This document shows positions 11,701 through 26,700 of a DNA stretch of 64,000 bases, one piece after another. The stretch's first letter is position 1. Each line of letters opens with the position of its first letter. This stretch comes from Podocnemis expansa (taxonomy: Eukaryota; Chordata; Testudines; Podocnemididae): NCBI GenBank assembly GCA_007922195.1, contig ML682220.1:874870-938869 (forward strand). The letters run 5' to 3'. Position numbers and translations under genes: made by a program. The notes below the pieces were generated by a model, which ran no database searches, was not told the origin of the DNA, and worked only from the letters and a program-made list of their open reading frames with translations.

Positions 11701-14700
11701 TCAATTGCCAAGTAGAAGGAAGTTCCCTTTGTCAGTCCAGGTAGATATTTTATAGTAATGATTATAAAATGACTAGATTAATAAATGATGTTCAAGAGCA
11801 ATCACATACGTACGAGCAGGATCCTGCCATCAGATATGGGCACACAAGAGTCCCTGTGAATTACATGTGTGTATCTAAAGAAAGACTTTTGGCTGTAAGT
11901 GTATAATTACATAACCATCACACTGGTTAGAACTTGTTAGCTGTGTGAGCCTTCCTTCTGTTAATGCTTACATGAGAGAGTAGGGAAAACCTGAAAAGGT
12001 GAACTGAAATGCTTTGGGAAATAAGTTCAAAGTCTGTTTTCTGGTTCCAGATCTTTAGAAGAAGTTATGTGCAGTGTTCAAAGGCTAGAATCATACCTCT
12101 CTCGTACCTCATAGGAAATCATCCCCTAGAGAAGTCCTGAGTTCAGGTTCCTGGGTTTTGTGTTTCTCTCCTACAATTATGAGCGAGTTTAAGAAAAAAG
12201 GCCCTTGTGGAGCTTTAGAGTCCTCTCTGGCTGCTCCTTTTGATAGCGGGTATAGGGTGCTATTCAGGCAAATGTTGTAACCCACTTTATTCCTTAAAAG
12301 TGCCTTAAGGACTTCAGTGCTAATTCCATGGTTGTTCATCATGCCTTGTTTTCAGAGGGCATTGCCCAGTGTGGCTGAGGTGAGGCAGTTGGGCTCATGG
12401 AGATAATGTCTTCAGTGAACTTGGAGGGGCAGATGTCCTGCCCCCCTCTACTCTCTTTGCACCACTTCAGAAGTCAGCTATGACCTTCAAAAGCAGTTTC
12501 TGAAGTGATGGATTAATGATAGATTTGTTCTCTAATTTCTAATTGTCTCAGAGAAGCAGCTGTGCATCAGTGGAGTAGCAGTTGCTATTTCTGTGATAAT
12601 TACGATGGCCCTGGGTTTCCTTAAGGGCCCTAAATGCTAGGGATCCGTAGGTTCCCAAACATTAGTCTGAACATCAGAACTTATGCTGTGGGCTTTGTGT
12701 TTGGTTTGGAGGAGGTGCAGGGTCTCTTGAGAGGTACTTAATCTTGCATGATTTGGCNNNNNNNNNNTGGCTCGTTGGTAGAGAAGGGGGATTGTGAACA
12801 GTCACAAAAGCCTGCAGTACTTATGCTGATATGTTGGAAACCACAGTGTCGTAAAGTTTGGACTTAGTTAAAGTAACTAAATACGGAAACAGTTGGAGGA
12901 AATATGTTTTCTCCTCAGAAATGTCTCTTTTCTTTCACACTGCTGTCCGTTAAACTAAAACAAGTACCATAATGTGACCCTCTTAAACCTATGTGATTGC
13001 ATAGTAGTACTTCTTTAGTGCCTAGATGGCACTCAGCCACCAGTGTCTGCCTATACAGTGCATGTAGACCAGTTGTATAATATGTGTCCTGTTGTCTCTT
13101 TTAGCCAATAAAGCATTTGTTTCATGCCTGACAGAAGATCTGAGGCTTCAGTTTTCTTTCTCGGTAGTTCATGAGGAAGAACTAGTCTGTGGACACAGGC
13201 TGAGGCCCTGGAAGGGTTTGTGACTCATCCAAACATGGTGAAATGAGAGTAATGATCAAGGGAAGGAGGACAAATACCTTGCAGTTAGATGACTTGGAAG
13301 CAAGTTCAGTGTTGTAAACAACTCTAGCTTTGGCAGATAGTGGTACTTGTGGAAAGGTTTCTATGTACCTATAACAGGCATTTTGATCCAAGTTAATATT
13401 CCCTATTGTTCATGCTATTTTTTGCATTCTGTAGGTCTCTTGGCTTGGGGAGGCTATGGAATCTCCATCACTGGATGTTTTTAAGAAGAGGTTAAACAAA
13501 CACCAGTCAGACACTGTCTAGTTAGTACATAGTCCTGCCTTGGGTGTGGGGGACTAGATGACCTTTCAAGGTCCCCTCCAGTCTTGCACTTCCGTGCTTT
13601 TCTCCTCTCCCTACCACCCTACCCCTTCAAGCCATCTCTCTTTTATCTTTCTTATTTCCACCAGACAGCAGCAAAGCTCCAACTCACTTTCACTTAACTG
13701 ATTTATGCATGGCCACCATCCCTTACTAATCCTACAATATAGTCTACTGAATGTATTGTTGCTAAATACTAAAGGGTGGTCATGTTTAGAACTGATGGAG
13801 AATTATGGTTGAAAATCCCAACAAAAAAGAGAGAGAGGGAGGAAAAGCTATTACTTTTTTCCAGGCTCCATCCTTTCTTTTACTTTTTGACTCAAATTAT
13901 AATGTTCTAGTGATAGATGAATTTCCCTATTCCTGCAATGCATCTGAACTGTAGGAAGCCCTATTCCATTCTCTGTGTTGTGTGGTACTCTGCAGTTCTC
14001 TCAAAGGCAAGAAATTGGGGTACCCATATTTCTGATTTCAGTGGTAAGATGGCATAATAGGGGCCCTTATTTTCCTCAGCTCTCAGGCTGGCAACCTTCC
14101 CAAGGGTTAGTTTGCTTTTTTCAAAGAAGTGTAATTGACTAAAAGGGAAATTAGTGGTCATGATCTTCAGGTTATCATGAATCTCATTGTCAGGAGGAGT
14201 TTTTTTTGGAGTAGAAGGCCATGGCTTGTGTTTTTGTGTTTGTTTGTTTTTTTAAATACTAAATGTACTTTGAATGAACACAAAGAGAGTAAATGAATTT
14301 GTAGCTCTCTTTCCTTCAAACAAATCATCTTCCCAGTTGCTTGAATAGTCCACTGTTACAAAATAGCAGAAATGGGGAAGAATGATCTGGTGGTTAATGC
14401 AGTAGAATGGGACTGGAGAGACTTGGGTTCAGTTCCCAGCTCTGCCATCAATTTCATGTGTGACTTCAGGCGAGTCACTTAATTTCTTTGACCTCATCTG
14501 TAAATGGGGATAATGAGACTTCCTTTCTTCCATCTGACCTGTGTATTTAGGCTGTATGAGCTCTTTTAGGAAGGGACTGTCTCTTCCCGTGCGTGTGTAC
14601 GCTGCCTAGGAGAGTGGAGCCCTAATCTCAGTGGGAAACTTGTCTAGATAGGACTATAATACAAGTAAATAACTTGTGGCAAAGAGTAAGCCCAAGGGAA

Positions 14701-17700
14701 GGAAAATCCTATTTCCTATTTGCTTAGATAGTACTGTGATGAGAGATATTAAAATGTACATGTTGTGTAACCATTTATACAATGACACATTCATTCCAAG
14801 TGAGATGCCGTTGATGTTGGTGGCATTGCACCAGGTATGATGAGTATTCATCAAAAAGGGAGGCATTAATTGGTGTCCTGTGTCTATATGGATTGTATTC
14901 TGAAAGAAATGATAATGATCATGTTCTGTTCATGACGCTGGTAGACAGGACCTCTCAAGACTTCTTGTTACATTGCATAATTATTCATTAGCACTTGAAG
15001 TAGTCAGACAATCTCAACGCTGATTGGTAAGGCAGTAATTCACATTTTACGAGATACAAGACATATGAATCTCCTTAAAAGAAATCCATGCACCACAGTA
15101 TGCTATTGCATTACCTCCCGAAACAGCTGCATTTTTACAGCCATTTGGGCTGACCACAGACAAATGTATTGCCTCAATTCTATAATGTGCTTGAGCTAGG
15201 AGAGAGGAAGACCATTCCTGTACAGCTTTCTGGATCAGTCAGACAAGGGTCTCCATTAAGATAAGAAGGCTGTGCTAAACAGGGGAGCTAAAGAGATGCT
15301 AGGGAACCATGCTGCATTAATAAGTTTACTGTAAATGCTTTCAATTTGCAAGTAAAGCAAGGGTGAGTTTGTCTGCCAGGTAGTTTCTTTGCAGCTGACA
15401 ATGTCTGGTAAATCAAAAGAGATGATTTGCAACTATGATGGTTGCAGGAGAAAGCAGAAGTCTGCCTGATATGGCGCTTCACTTTTTGACCTCTAACATG
15501 CTGCTCCAAAGGGAAATTATAGCTGACACCAAAAACAGCCAAGTTGTGGCATCTTGGTTTCCTGTGGGGAGCACAGTAGGTAACACAAAACCCTGTCCTC
15601 ACCAGGTGTTGAGCATCCTTAATGTCCATTGACTTTAAGTGGAAATTGAGTGATCAGCATTTTACATATAAGATCAGGCCTTGATAACAGTGTTAAATAG
15701 TTCTCAGGGCACATTTTGGGTCTGATCCAGAAAGGTGTTGAGCACTCTTCTTTTCCACAGAGCCACCCGCACAGATGCTAAGACAATATGCTCTGGTCTA
15801 TACAAGTGTTTGTTACTGTTATTCACTGAAGCTGCAGCCTGACCATGCAGAGTATCCAAATACCTGATACCTTCAGTTAATATGACTCTCTATTATATGT
15901 CAGAGCATTCCACTGGTTATTAAGTAAATGTGTGGCATGATGACAGATGCTGAAAATCTTGTCAGTTTTTTAAAATAACTGAAAGACTGTAAAATTTTGG
16001 ACTTTAAACTGTAAACTTTTTTTTTTTTTTTTTTCCCAGTATGGAATAGTGCTTGATGCCGGCTCATCCCGGACTACGGTCTACGTGTACGAATGGCCAG
16101 CAGAAAAAGAAAATGATACAGGGGTAGTAAGCCAAACCTTCAAGTGCAATGTGAAAGGTGAGGATCAAATGGAGATGTGGAAATAGTGTGATGCCAAAAA
16201 GGTCAGTTTTTAGATGGCAGGGCTTGATTCTCCCCTGAATCCAAGTTCCACTCAGAGCAGGGAAATGGGGGTTGTCATGGAGCCCATTACTGATTCTTTA
16301 TTCAGGGCCAGCTTGGTCCTGATGGTAGTTGGTGCAGCCTGTGGGTTGGTTTTAACTATGCGAGTGGAGGATCTGTGCAGTGGAGCTCTGCTCCTTCCCG
16401 CATTTGCCCCTCACATGCCTCCTCCTCAGCCATGCCTCTTATACCATGGTGTGGAACAGCTGAGGCAGAAACTACTTCGATTGGGCTTACATCAGCAAAG
16501 TCCTTGTTCTTGTAAGATAAATGTCCTAGAGACCAATGGCCAGAATCGAGCCTCCATACTGCCTGACTGGCACAAAGGAGCCAGATCATACTGTTGAATC
16601 TGGCCTTTAAGGTCTAGCGCTTCTAATAGCTTGAACTGTTCTTTGAAAAAGCTGTTTTCATGTAATGTAAGTTCAAATAAAAATGTTGATAGCATTAGGG
16701 AGCTCAACTTCTGTTGGAGTCTTGCTGTCGATTTCAGTGGGAACAAGAGGAAGGCCCCACCTGTGCTAGCAGGTTGGCACTCTGTTAGTTTTTATTTTCT
16801 GGAAACCTGGATTACACTTTTTTTTTATATGTTTTTAAAAATTTTATTTTCATTTTTGTTATTAGTGACTTCAGTGCTTGTGAATGATGCTAGATTGAGA
16901 TGACTGACGTCCTCTGTCTGAGGAACATATTCAAGAGCATGAAAAGCATTAATGAAAACTTTCTCCCTTCCACGTCCCCCCTCCAAGCAATCCCTTGACT
17001 GAAGAGAGCTCTAGTGATGAGAGGACATCTTAGTTTCTGTGCTCATTGATTCCTGGGCCTCACAGCTGAAACTGCCAGGGAGGGAACTAGTTGTGATTAT
17101 TTTCAAAGAGGCAGGCTTGTTAGTCTAGTTCAATAAAAACAAACAAGGAGTCTTGTGGCACTTAAATTTATTTATGCAAGCCCATGCAATGAATAAATTT
17201 GTTAGGCTATGTCTAGGTCTAAAAGCTTAAGTTCGGACTTGCTTAGTTCAGAATAAGCGGTACCTAGTTAGCTCAAACTAAAAAAAGAGCGGCTAGTTCG
17301 AACTAAAAGGTTAGTTCAAACTAAAAAGCTGTGGTTAGTTTGGAGTAACCTTTTAGTTTAAACTAAAAAAGTGCAGCTAGTTAGAACTAAAAGTTGGTTT
17401 GAATTAAACATGGTTAGTTCAAACTAACCACTTAGTTTGAATTTATTTAGTTCGAACTAACTAAGCTCTAAGTTCGAACTAACCATTCAAACTTACTAGT
17501 TCAAACTAAGCTTTGCTTAGTTCAAACTAAAAATTTTTTTAGTTTGAACTAGGCAAAGCCTAGTCTGGACAGGGAACAAATTGGTTCAGATTAAGCCTCC
17601 TTAATCCAGACTAATTTGCTAGTGCAGACATAGCCTAAAAGTGCCACAGGACTCGTAGTTGTGATTATGGTTTTGTGGCACGGATATTGGGAATTGGATC

Positions 17701-20700
17701 AGGTCATTTCATGTAGGGCACTAAGCAGTCAGCTGATGATAACTTTTAAACACCGCTAATCTGGGACAGTTTAACATGTGATCTTGAAGGGGAAAACCTC
17801 TATTCCTCACCAGTCATATGAGTCACATGTTCCCTTTACTTTTTTTCTAGGTTCAAGTTTGGCTAGGTGATCTCACCTAATGAACACTCTATACATCACA
17901 GAGCCATCAAGTTAAGCATAAGGCTAGTGTGGTTTAGGGGAGGCTCAGGAGTGGAATAGCAGGGCTATGGCAGATTAGCACTTTGATATCTTTGCAGAGT
18001 TGAGTGAAGAAGAGTGCTTGATTCCAAGACCAGAAGTGACCCTTATGAATATTATCTGACCACCTGGACAACACAGATCATAGAACCCTCCCCCCCTAAA
18101 TTGCTATGCATGTCATTTTAAAAAATCCCATTTTAATTTAAAAATTGATGGAGAATCCACCACTTGGTGCATTGACCCTTGGTAAACAGTTCCAAAGGTT
18201 AATTACTCTTTCTTAGAAATGTATGTTTTGTTTCCAGTCACTTACACCTTATTTTGTCCAGTCAATGCAGTCTGCCTTTCATAAATGAGCATGGAAATTC
18301 ATTGAATAATCTGGGAAAAGAAAAGTTCTCCACATGTTGTAAGGCTCTCTAAAGGCCTGATTTTGCCAGGTGCTGTGCACTCTCAGCTCCAGTCAAGAAT
18401 GCTATGCACCTGTCTGGAGCAGACCCTGAAGAAACAACACTTTTAGGTCCACTTTAGGTAGTTTTTTTTTTTTTTTTTTTTTTTATCTGCTTCAGCCCAT
18501 GTTTTGGTATTCACTCTGCATGTGGAGGAGGGTGGATCTGATTTTTTTTTTTTTTTAATTTTTATGTCAGTCTGTAATTTAAGCGTGTGGTTTGATCCAA
18601 AAATGTTCTAAGGACCATGTGCATGCCTGGGCTATGGCTTGTGGCAAGTGAGGCTTCAGATGTTGAGAATAAACCCATAAATAATTTCTTCACACATGTA
18701 AATTTTTTTCTAGTGCTATTGTGGAGCAGAACAGTATTCTCTTCAGTCATGTTATACAATAGAGATGATAAAAAATAAGAGCAGGAGCCTTTGCAGTTGA
18801 CATAAAGGAAGGAAAATTAGAAACCTGGAAGAATGTTAGAAAGAAAAGTGACCAGCAGCATTCATTTATTTTCTCTGGGCTAGACTGTGATCTCCCAGCT
18901 TCTGTTCCTCACATGGGTGAGCAGTTACTCGCAGAGCTAGTCCCATTGAATGTCTGTTGATTGATTAAGGGCCTAAACTAAAGACCACTGAAGTCAATAG
19001 GAGCCTTTTCATTGAGATCCATAAGTGGGATGAGACTGTAACTCACTGACTTGTGTGAATAGCTGCCACAATTGAGCTCAAGGTTGAGGAACAGTCAAAT
19101 GCAATGTGTGTCTGCCAAACAATTTCTGAACGATAATATTCCAAGAAGTGTTAAGAAATGTCCATAAAACTATAAACCTCAGGTTTTTTTCAGTGTCTTT
19201 CCTGAAAAATGCTTTGTCTGATTGCCCCACAACAATTCAAGGAGGTCATCTGCTGACACAGGACAATAAATGATTTTTGGGTGTATTGGTTTAGTTTTGG
19301 TAAACCTAGCCATACTAGGAAGAAGGGAGATTCAAAATTCGTTTTATAACATTGGACAGAGGCTCATAATCTCTCCATCAGACATTTACTGCTCCATGAA
19401 ATAAGCACTAGTCTCCACATGTGACTTCCTTTTTGTCTTCAGAACATGCATCAGTGAGGATTATGAAAAATCTTATATCCTGGCTTCCATCAAGAAATGG
19501 ATAGTTAATGTGTAACAGTCTGCAGTGGCTGATGGATGAATAGAAAGCAGTGGTTTCCAACAGAACCAGTCTTTCTATCTTTTAGGCTATATGCACATGC
19601 TCCAGCAATTAAAAAATAAATGTAGAGAAATCTAAGTTTACCTGGGGAACAAAACATGGATGAACTGCTCTGGGGTCTGCCATGCGCTATGTCCTTCCAG
19701 GTGCCGGGATGGCATGTTGACTGTACTGTTTAGTGTATTCATGGTTGTATGTTGACAGGATATGTCATGACTAATTAAAAATGTTTCCCTAAGGGTTTTT
19801 GGTGTCAGAAAGTTGCATAGTGAAGTTTAGCCACTCCGCTGCCCTGAAAACACAAGAGGAAGGTCTTTAAAGTTCATTTTAGTTGTCTCTCCCCCTCCTT
19901 CCCAAAAGAGAATTACGGAACATAACTTTATACAGAGATGTTGTGTAAATCCATAAAAAGGTGCCTGAAACTACAGTAGCCAACGGTATACCAGTGCCTG
20001 AGATACTGTGTGGGAAAGGGAGCCAACAGAGCAGAAGTGTACCCAGAACTGATTTTCTTTTTCTTTGAGCAGGGTCTGTGTTGATATGTGGGCACAAGCT
20101 TCGCAATAAGCAAAACAGGCTGATAAAAACATGAGATAAATTGCTTAAAATCTGATTGGGAGGGCTGTTTTTCAAAGTTGGTGGGCCATGGCTCACCCAG
20201 GCCCACCTGTAGCTATGCCAGTTGATTGGTTGTCACCAGCCTTCTGGGCCTCCACTATTACACCCCACTCATACCTATAAGAGTGGGAGTGCAGAGGTCT
20301 CTCTGCACTGCTAGAGGAGCTATTCAGCAGCAAGATGGCCACCCCTGCAGCTGGAGGTCTGTTCTGTCTTGTCCCACAGCAGTGACAAGGAAGAGATTCA
20401 GATAATGCAGGGGTTTGGATTACAGGGTTTGGAGAATTGGGTCTGTACTGTAATAATAACAGTAGGGCTGTCAATTAATTGCAGTTAATGCATGTGATTA
20501 ATGCAAAACTAATTAACTAGATTAAAACAATAGTTGCAATTAATCATTCTGTTAAGTGATATTAGAATACCAATTTAAATTTATTATAAATAGTATTCAG
20601 GTCACCTAATACAAGTCCCCTCAGTCCTACTTTTTGTTCAGCCAATCACTAAGACAAACTTGTTTACATTTATGGAGGATAGTGCTGTCTGCTTATTTAC

Positions 20701-23700
20701 AATATCACCTGAAAGTGAGAACAGGCATTCACATGGCATTATTGTAGCCTGTGTTATAAGGTATTTATGTGCCAGACATGCTAAATGTTCACATACCTCT
20801 TTGTGTGTCAACACCTAGGCTTTAAAGTTTTGCATTGTTTTGTTTTTGAATGTAGTTACATTCCAAAAAAAACCCAAAAAAAACACCAAACCTCACAATA
20901 AAGAGGTTGCCTTATAGTACTTCTATGAATCATAGAAATTGGAAAGGACCATGAGGGGTCATCTAGTCCAGTCCCCTGCACTCATGGCAGGTTGAGGCTT
21001 GTGTTTCATCCTAGAAACAATCGATCTGTGGTCTTTCTTCAGTCTTGTGGGATGGAGTCTCCTGGCTGGACACCATCCACTAAGAGAGCTCAGTCACTTG
21101 CTTTTGCTAATAGTTCCATTGTTTCTAAGGACCACAGCTGTAGGGTTATTCCTGATGGTTCCTGACATAGCACAGGAATCTGGATTTGATCATGAACCTC
21201 TTAAGTAATTAAATGGCCAAACTGTAGCAAAATCTCCGTGTTGCTCTCTAGCAAGCTTTCTCAGAGGAGTCAGTTCTCCTAATAATAATAATGAGCATTC
21301 TTCAAGTGCGCTTCAGCTGTATTGCTTCAAGAACTGAAAAAGTATCATTAGTCTCCATTTAACAGCTAGGAAGACTGAGGCAAAGAGGGAAATGTCTTGT
21401 CCCAGGTCATTTGGCAGGATATTAGTAGACATAGGAGTAGACTCCTGGTGGTTTAGAGTCTCAGTTCAGGTCCCTCTTCATGGAACCATGTTGCTTTTAA
21501 ATCCAGTCAAAGATAAAATTGCAGTCCACAATTCATTATTTTGCTATTAGTAAGGTGCTACTTGAGACCTGGTCTGATGTTAGGTGTAGCCTCCATGATT
21601 AGGACACAAAAGGATTGGGTTTTCTATAACTCTGAAGATCTAAGAAGTATTTTGCACCCAACAAGTGGATTTTTCTGCAGTGCTGAGTACATGTAATGTA
21701 TTTTCTTAATTTAATGTGGCGCTGCTGTCAATTTGTGCCTATTAACAGTTGAAAGAATAGTAGTATTGGGGGTTGAATCGCATGTCAAGAGTGCTGTCCT
21801 GTATAAAAGATTCCAAGACAAGTTCATTAATAGTCTCATTAATTGTTAAGATTTTTAAATTGACCTTGTTTAAAGATTAAACATCTTTTCAAAATTGAAC
21901 ATTAAATTGGTAAAATAGCTGTTTTCTTCTGATTTCATTTGTTTTATCACCTGGCAACAGAAATCAGCCACTTGCTCTCTTTCAGGCCCGGGCATATCCA
22001 GCTATGGGAATAACCCTCAAGAAATTGCCAAACCCCTTGACAACTGTATGAGTAAAGTAAAGGAGAAAATTCCATCACACTTGCATAAAAATACCCAAAC
22101 TTATCTGGGAGCTACAGCAGGAATGCGACTGCTGAGGTATGGAAAAAAACCCACAGTACATTTAATGTATGTAAATATGATGGCAGCATGGAAAAAATGT
22201 GTTCAACAGCTCTGTTTGCCAGGAATTCTGATTTTTCTCAAAAAGAAATCCAACCCAGCCAGTGAAATTAAAGGTTTTGAACTTTGGCTTAATTATTTAA
22301 ATAAGATCTGTTTTGTCTTGTGCCATGTCATCTTACTCTGTTGGAAGGAAATATTTGCTTGCCTTGCATTACAGCAATGTAAGATCTGCACTTTCTGTCC
22401 TCAGCATGTGGGTCAGCTCCCACTGTGTAAATAAGAACTGTGTGGGCATATTTGAGGGTAGGAAGGCCAAATTTGTGGTGTTACTCAGTTGAAGACAAGC
22501 AGGAGTTAAAGTATTATTTGGCGGGCCCTGGAATCCTCTTAAATTTCCAAGCCCCCTTCGTGCAGGTCCAGGCCCCCTTCACATATGTGTGGGCCCCCTT
22601 CACACACCCCAGCTACTGCCCCCAAAATGCCTTCCACCCATCAGACCCTCCTTCCACATGTTCTCCTCAGCTCCAATCCCCATTCCTTAAACTCTCCGCC
22701 CCCCATGTCCCCACTCCAGCCCTCCTAACCCCCCACCCTACAGCTCCCTCATCTTCACTCCACCCCTTTCAGCGCCATCACCCTCTCCACACCTCTCCAG
22801 GCCACCATCCTGACCCCTTCTCACCCCCCCCCACGCTTCCCCACTGGCTGCCTGTCTGTCCCCCCAGTCCCCTTACCTATGTCGCTGACATGGCCAAGGA
22901 GCCAGGCGGGGGCAGGGAGGCTGTGGCTCTGGCGAGAGGGGGGCATGGGCTGGGGACTGAGTCTGGGCTGTGCGTGCTGCCTGGGCCCAGCGGGGAGGAG
23001 CGGGGCCAGTGCAGGTGCTGGGAAATGGGGGGGAGGGATGGCTGGGCTCGCCCCAGCCTGCAGCCCCTTCCCTCAGCCAGCCCTGGGGGGAGTGCGCTGG
23101 AACGCTGCGTTCCGGCGTGTTCATCTATTTTTAGGGGGGGCCCTGGAACACAGTGTTCTGGTGCATTCCCCTATTTTAGGGGCCCTCAGAATGCTGTCCC
23201 CTTAAAACTAGGGGGCCTCAGAACAGTGTTCTGGGGCGTTGCCCCTTACTGTAACCCCTGAAGACAAGGAGTAATGCTAGATGTGAGTGTGGCGCTAAGA
23301 GTTTGCACTGCATCTATGCATGTGGTTTCGGAGATGGATGCCAGTTCACTTTTTTGTTCTCAGTTTCAAGTATAGCTTAAATAAGCCTGGAAAAGGGAGA
23401 CTCTACACTGTCACCACTGCAGGTGATCCCTCCAGAACAGGTTTGAGACACACAAGGGTGGGGAGATTTGCACTGCTGTTTCCTGTGCTATATCTGCCTA
23501 TGTGACCATAGAGAAAGAGCTAAAGACTTCGTGATGGTTAAGTCAGTACCTTTCATATAAGCCCTCAGTTCACTAAACACAGTCTTGTATGAAGAACAAA
23601 ATACCCAGGTACTTGCAGTGTAAATATGGCAACCATTGAACACAGTATATGTTGAAAATGTATTTATAGCTCGAGTCAACATCATTGCACTGCTGTGACT

Positions 23701-26700
23701 GAGCTAGTTTGCTAAAAATAGAAGTGTAGCCACAGCAGTGGGAAAGGCTAGTCATCCAGGTAGGTAGCCAGGGTCTCAGATGGGATTGTATGTGGGGCAG
23801 TTAGCTTGCCATGGCTACACTACTGTTTTTAGCTCATTAGCTTGATCAGAGTTAATGGAGGTATGTTGTCTTAAGTTGGAAATTAGACATGCACACAACT
23901 GATGTTTTACCACCTTTATAATTGTTTTAGGCGAGCTGCGCTTGAAAAATCTGGCTATACCTCTAATTTGGTTGTTCCTTATTAAAGGCTGTCCCTCCCA
24001 GATCGAAATTAAACTCAGATAGTCCATAGGAAATCAAGGGCATTTTCTTTAGTCTTTAGGTTGATAAACACTAAAGGTAAGCTTGTCTTTTCAGATGCTC
24101 AGCGTTTTGTGTTTTGTGAATTGCTTAGGTTGCAAAATGAAACGGCAGCCAATGAAGTCCTTGAGAGCATTCAAAACTACTTCAGATCCCAGCCCTTTGA
24201 ATTTAGGGGTGCTCAAATCATAACTGGGCAAGAGGAAGGGTTGTATGGATGGATTACAGCCAACTATTTAATGGGCAATTTCTTGGAGGTGTGTGATAAA
24301 AAAACTGCATGTTTTATTTTATATTGTTGCTTATGAATCACAAGTTTTGGAGGAGATGCATGTTAAAATGGAGTAGCCATTGACTCCACATTATGACCAG
24401 AAGTTGGTCATAGATGAGCTTTTGTTATAGAGTGAGAATAAAATGAACAGAGCTTTTATTCTACCTAGGAACATTGGAAATACTTAAAAGGAATGTTAAT
24501 GTTCATGATAAAACTCTTAACAAGATACAGAAATAAGATTCCTGACAAATCGAATTCTTAGTCTAAACCCGGGGTTATTAAACTTTTTTGGCTGGGACCC
24601 AGATTAAGTTTGGGAGTCAGTGTTATGACCCATGCCTCCAGTTGACTGCCCTCCCTGTGCTGTCAATGAGTCAGCAGGAAGGGGGGAGTGACTCTCCAAT
24701 CTGCACTGTCCTCTGTCCACAGCCAACCTGAAGCAGCGTTCCTGGCTGCTCTGTCTGCCCCTAGCCACCTGCCCCTCCCCAGGGTGCAGAAGGTGGCTGG
24801 CACGGGGCTGCTGCTTTTGGGGATGGGACCCTGGAGCAGCCCATTCTTCAGAGTTTAGCCACTTTGCTCCCGCCCCCTTCAGTGCTGAATGGGCCCGATC
24901 CAGGGCCTGGGGGTGAGGCAGCTTCTGCTCAGCACTGGGGGCCTGGGAACAAAGCAACCAAACTCCGTGAAATGGGCCATTCCAGGGCCCCATCCCCAAA
25001 AGCAGCATCCCCAGGCTGGCTGCTAGCTGCACCCTGGGGAAGGGCAGCCAGCTGGGGATAGGCAGGGCAAACAGAAATACTGCTGTGGGTTGGCCACGGA
25101 GGGAGAATGGTGCAGCTTAGAGAGTCACCCCCGTCTCCTTGTTGCTGACTCACAGACAGCAGAGGGAGGGCAGCGCAGGCTCTGGTCCCAGCACCAGCTC
25201 CCCACTGCCGGGGCAATGTTGTGGCCACCCTGCTGCCTCTGGTTTGTGTGGGGGAAGGGTCAGGGTGACCCACCCTAAACAGCATGGTGACCCATTTTTG
25301 GGTCGTGACCCATAGGTTAAGAACCCCTGGTTTAAACTCAAAAGTTGTACTACTACTGCTTCTTCCTCTTATCCCATCATTTTGGTTCTGAATTGTTTTG
25401 CAGGCTTTCTTTAGCATTGTCTGTCCAAAGCAGGCCTGATAAGCAACTTGCTTACCATCTTCTTTGATCCAATCCATCTGTCACATCCTGAGCTTTCCCA
25501 TGGGGGTCTCTTTCCTACCATCCTCTCCTGCCATGCTATCTTCATTTATCGTGTTCATGTCCATGTCCAAACTAACAAATATGTGGTTTCTGGATTTTGC
25601 CAGCCACATTTTGGACTTTACTTTCCATCCTAATCTGAACCATATTGATACAGCTAAGGTAGGCAATACCCTTTTAGTGTGAATACAGTTATACCAACGC
25701 ATACATGATTATAGAAGGATAGCTATTCCTTCGTTAAGGAAGGGGATAGGCCAGATTGATGTGTAACAATTTTACACTAGGATAGCTACATTCACACTGG
25801 GGATTGTACCAATATTACTACTTTGGTTTAAAAAAAACTCCACCCAAACTGATACATAATTTTGTGCAAGTATAAATATGTTGGCAAGGTGTAACTCTAG
25901 ATGAATTGTGTATGAAATAAGATGTACAGCAGTGATCATCAGTGCTTGGTCATATTAATTAAAGATGCTTACTCCTCAGAATATTTGAGAGAATTATCCA
26001 CATTCTTCTTGCTAGAATATAAAAATTCAGTCAACTTTCCGAATGCTATTTGCATTTCCTATTTATCGGTTACTACTGGATCAAGACAATTTGCAAAGTG
26101 AATTTGGATTTTGATTATCTGAATGCAAAATAGTATTTTTCTCCAAACATATTTACAGTAATCAGACACGGAACTGAGAATGTGTGTGAAAATCGCATAT
26201 TGTGATTTCAAATTGTACATCCTAGGACAAATGTTTCCCTCACAACTGTGCAACAACAGTGACTTCATTGGGGCTGGGTCAATGGGAGTCTTGCCATTGA
26301 CTTCAATGGACCCAAGTTTTTACCCTAGGATTTTGGCTGTAGATGTTTGCTGGACCATGAAGCCTCTCAACTTCTATCACAACACGCACTTGCACAGAAT
26401 GCAAACTCCTTCAATTAATGATGGTGATATTAGAAGAAACCTGTTTGATAGTGCATACTTGCTTTTTAATGATATGCAGATCCAACAGCCATTTTCCTGT
26501 ATTTGTATGAAAACAGCCAAATAAATGACTGGAAAAGTTCAGATAATTTCTCAAAAACTGAAAACCACCAGATAAGTAGGTCCTGCTGATACGCCTAAGG
26601 TGATGGAATTGATTTAAGATACAAATCCTTCATAGAAGCTCCTGGACAGATATTCAGCTAAATTGCCATTGCTCCATTGACTTCAGCAGAGCATTCAGCT

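Larger units (their letters stand above)
16158..21985 (+). other. ENTPD3 intron 4
   Basis: Holds a palindromic MITE (17201-17640), CR1 tails (18023-18320 and 20928-21240, both minus), a hAT-derived repeat (20461-20845), a MIR-like SINE (21285-21495) and T runs at 18462-18485 and 18541-18556. The rest shows nothing recognisable. Confidence 0.6.

Noticed and set aside
22048..22434. Extension of ENTPD3 exon 5 beyond 22136
   Set aside because: The frame stays open into the intron, but the donor AG|GTATGG and the next exon's phase match NTPDase3, and the extension has no similarity to the family.
22440..23261. 273-codon open frame in ENTPD3 intron 5
   Set aside because: Pro/Ser-rich translation of a C-rich repeat-like block. 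It has no family motif or splice logic, and stop codons are rare there because of base composition.
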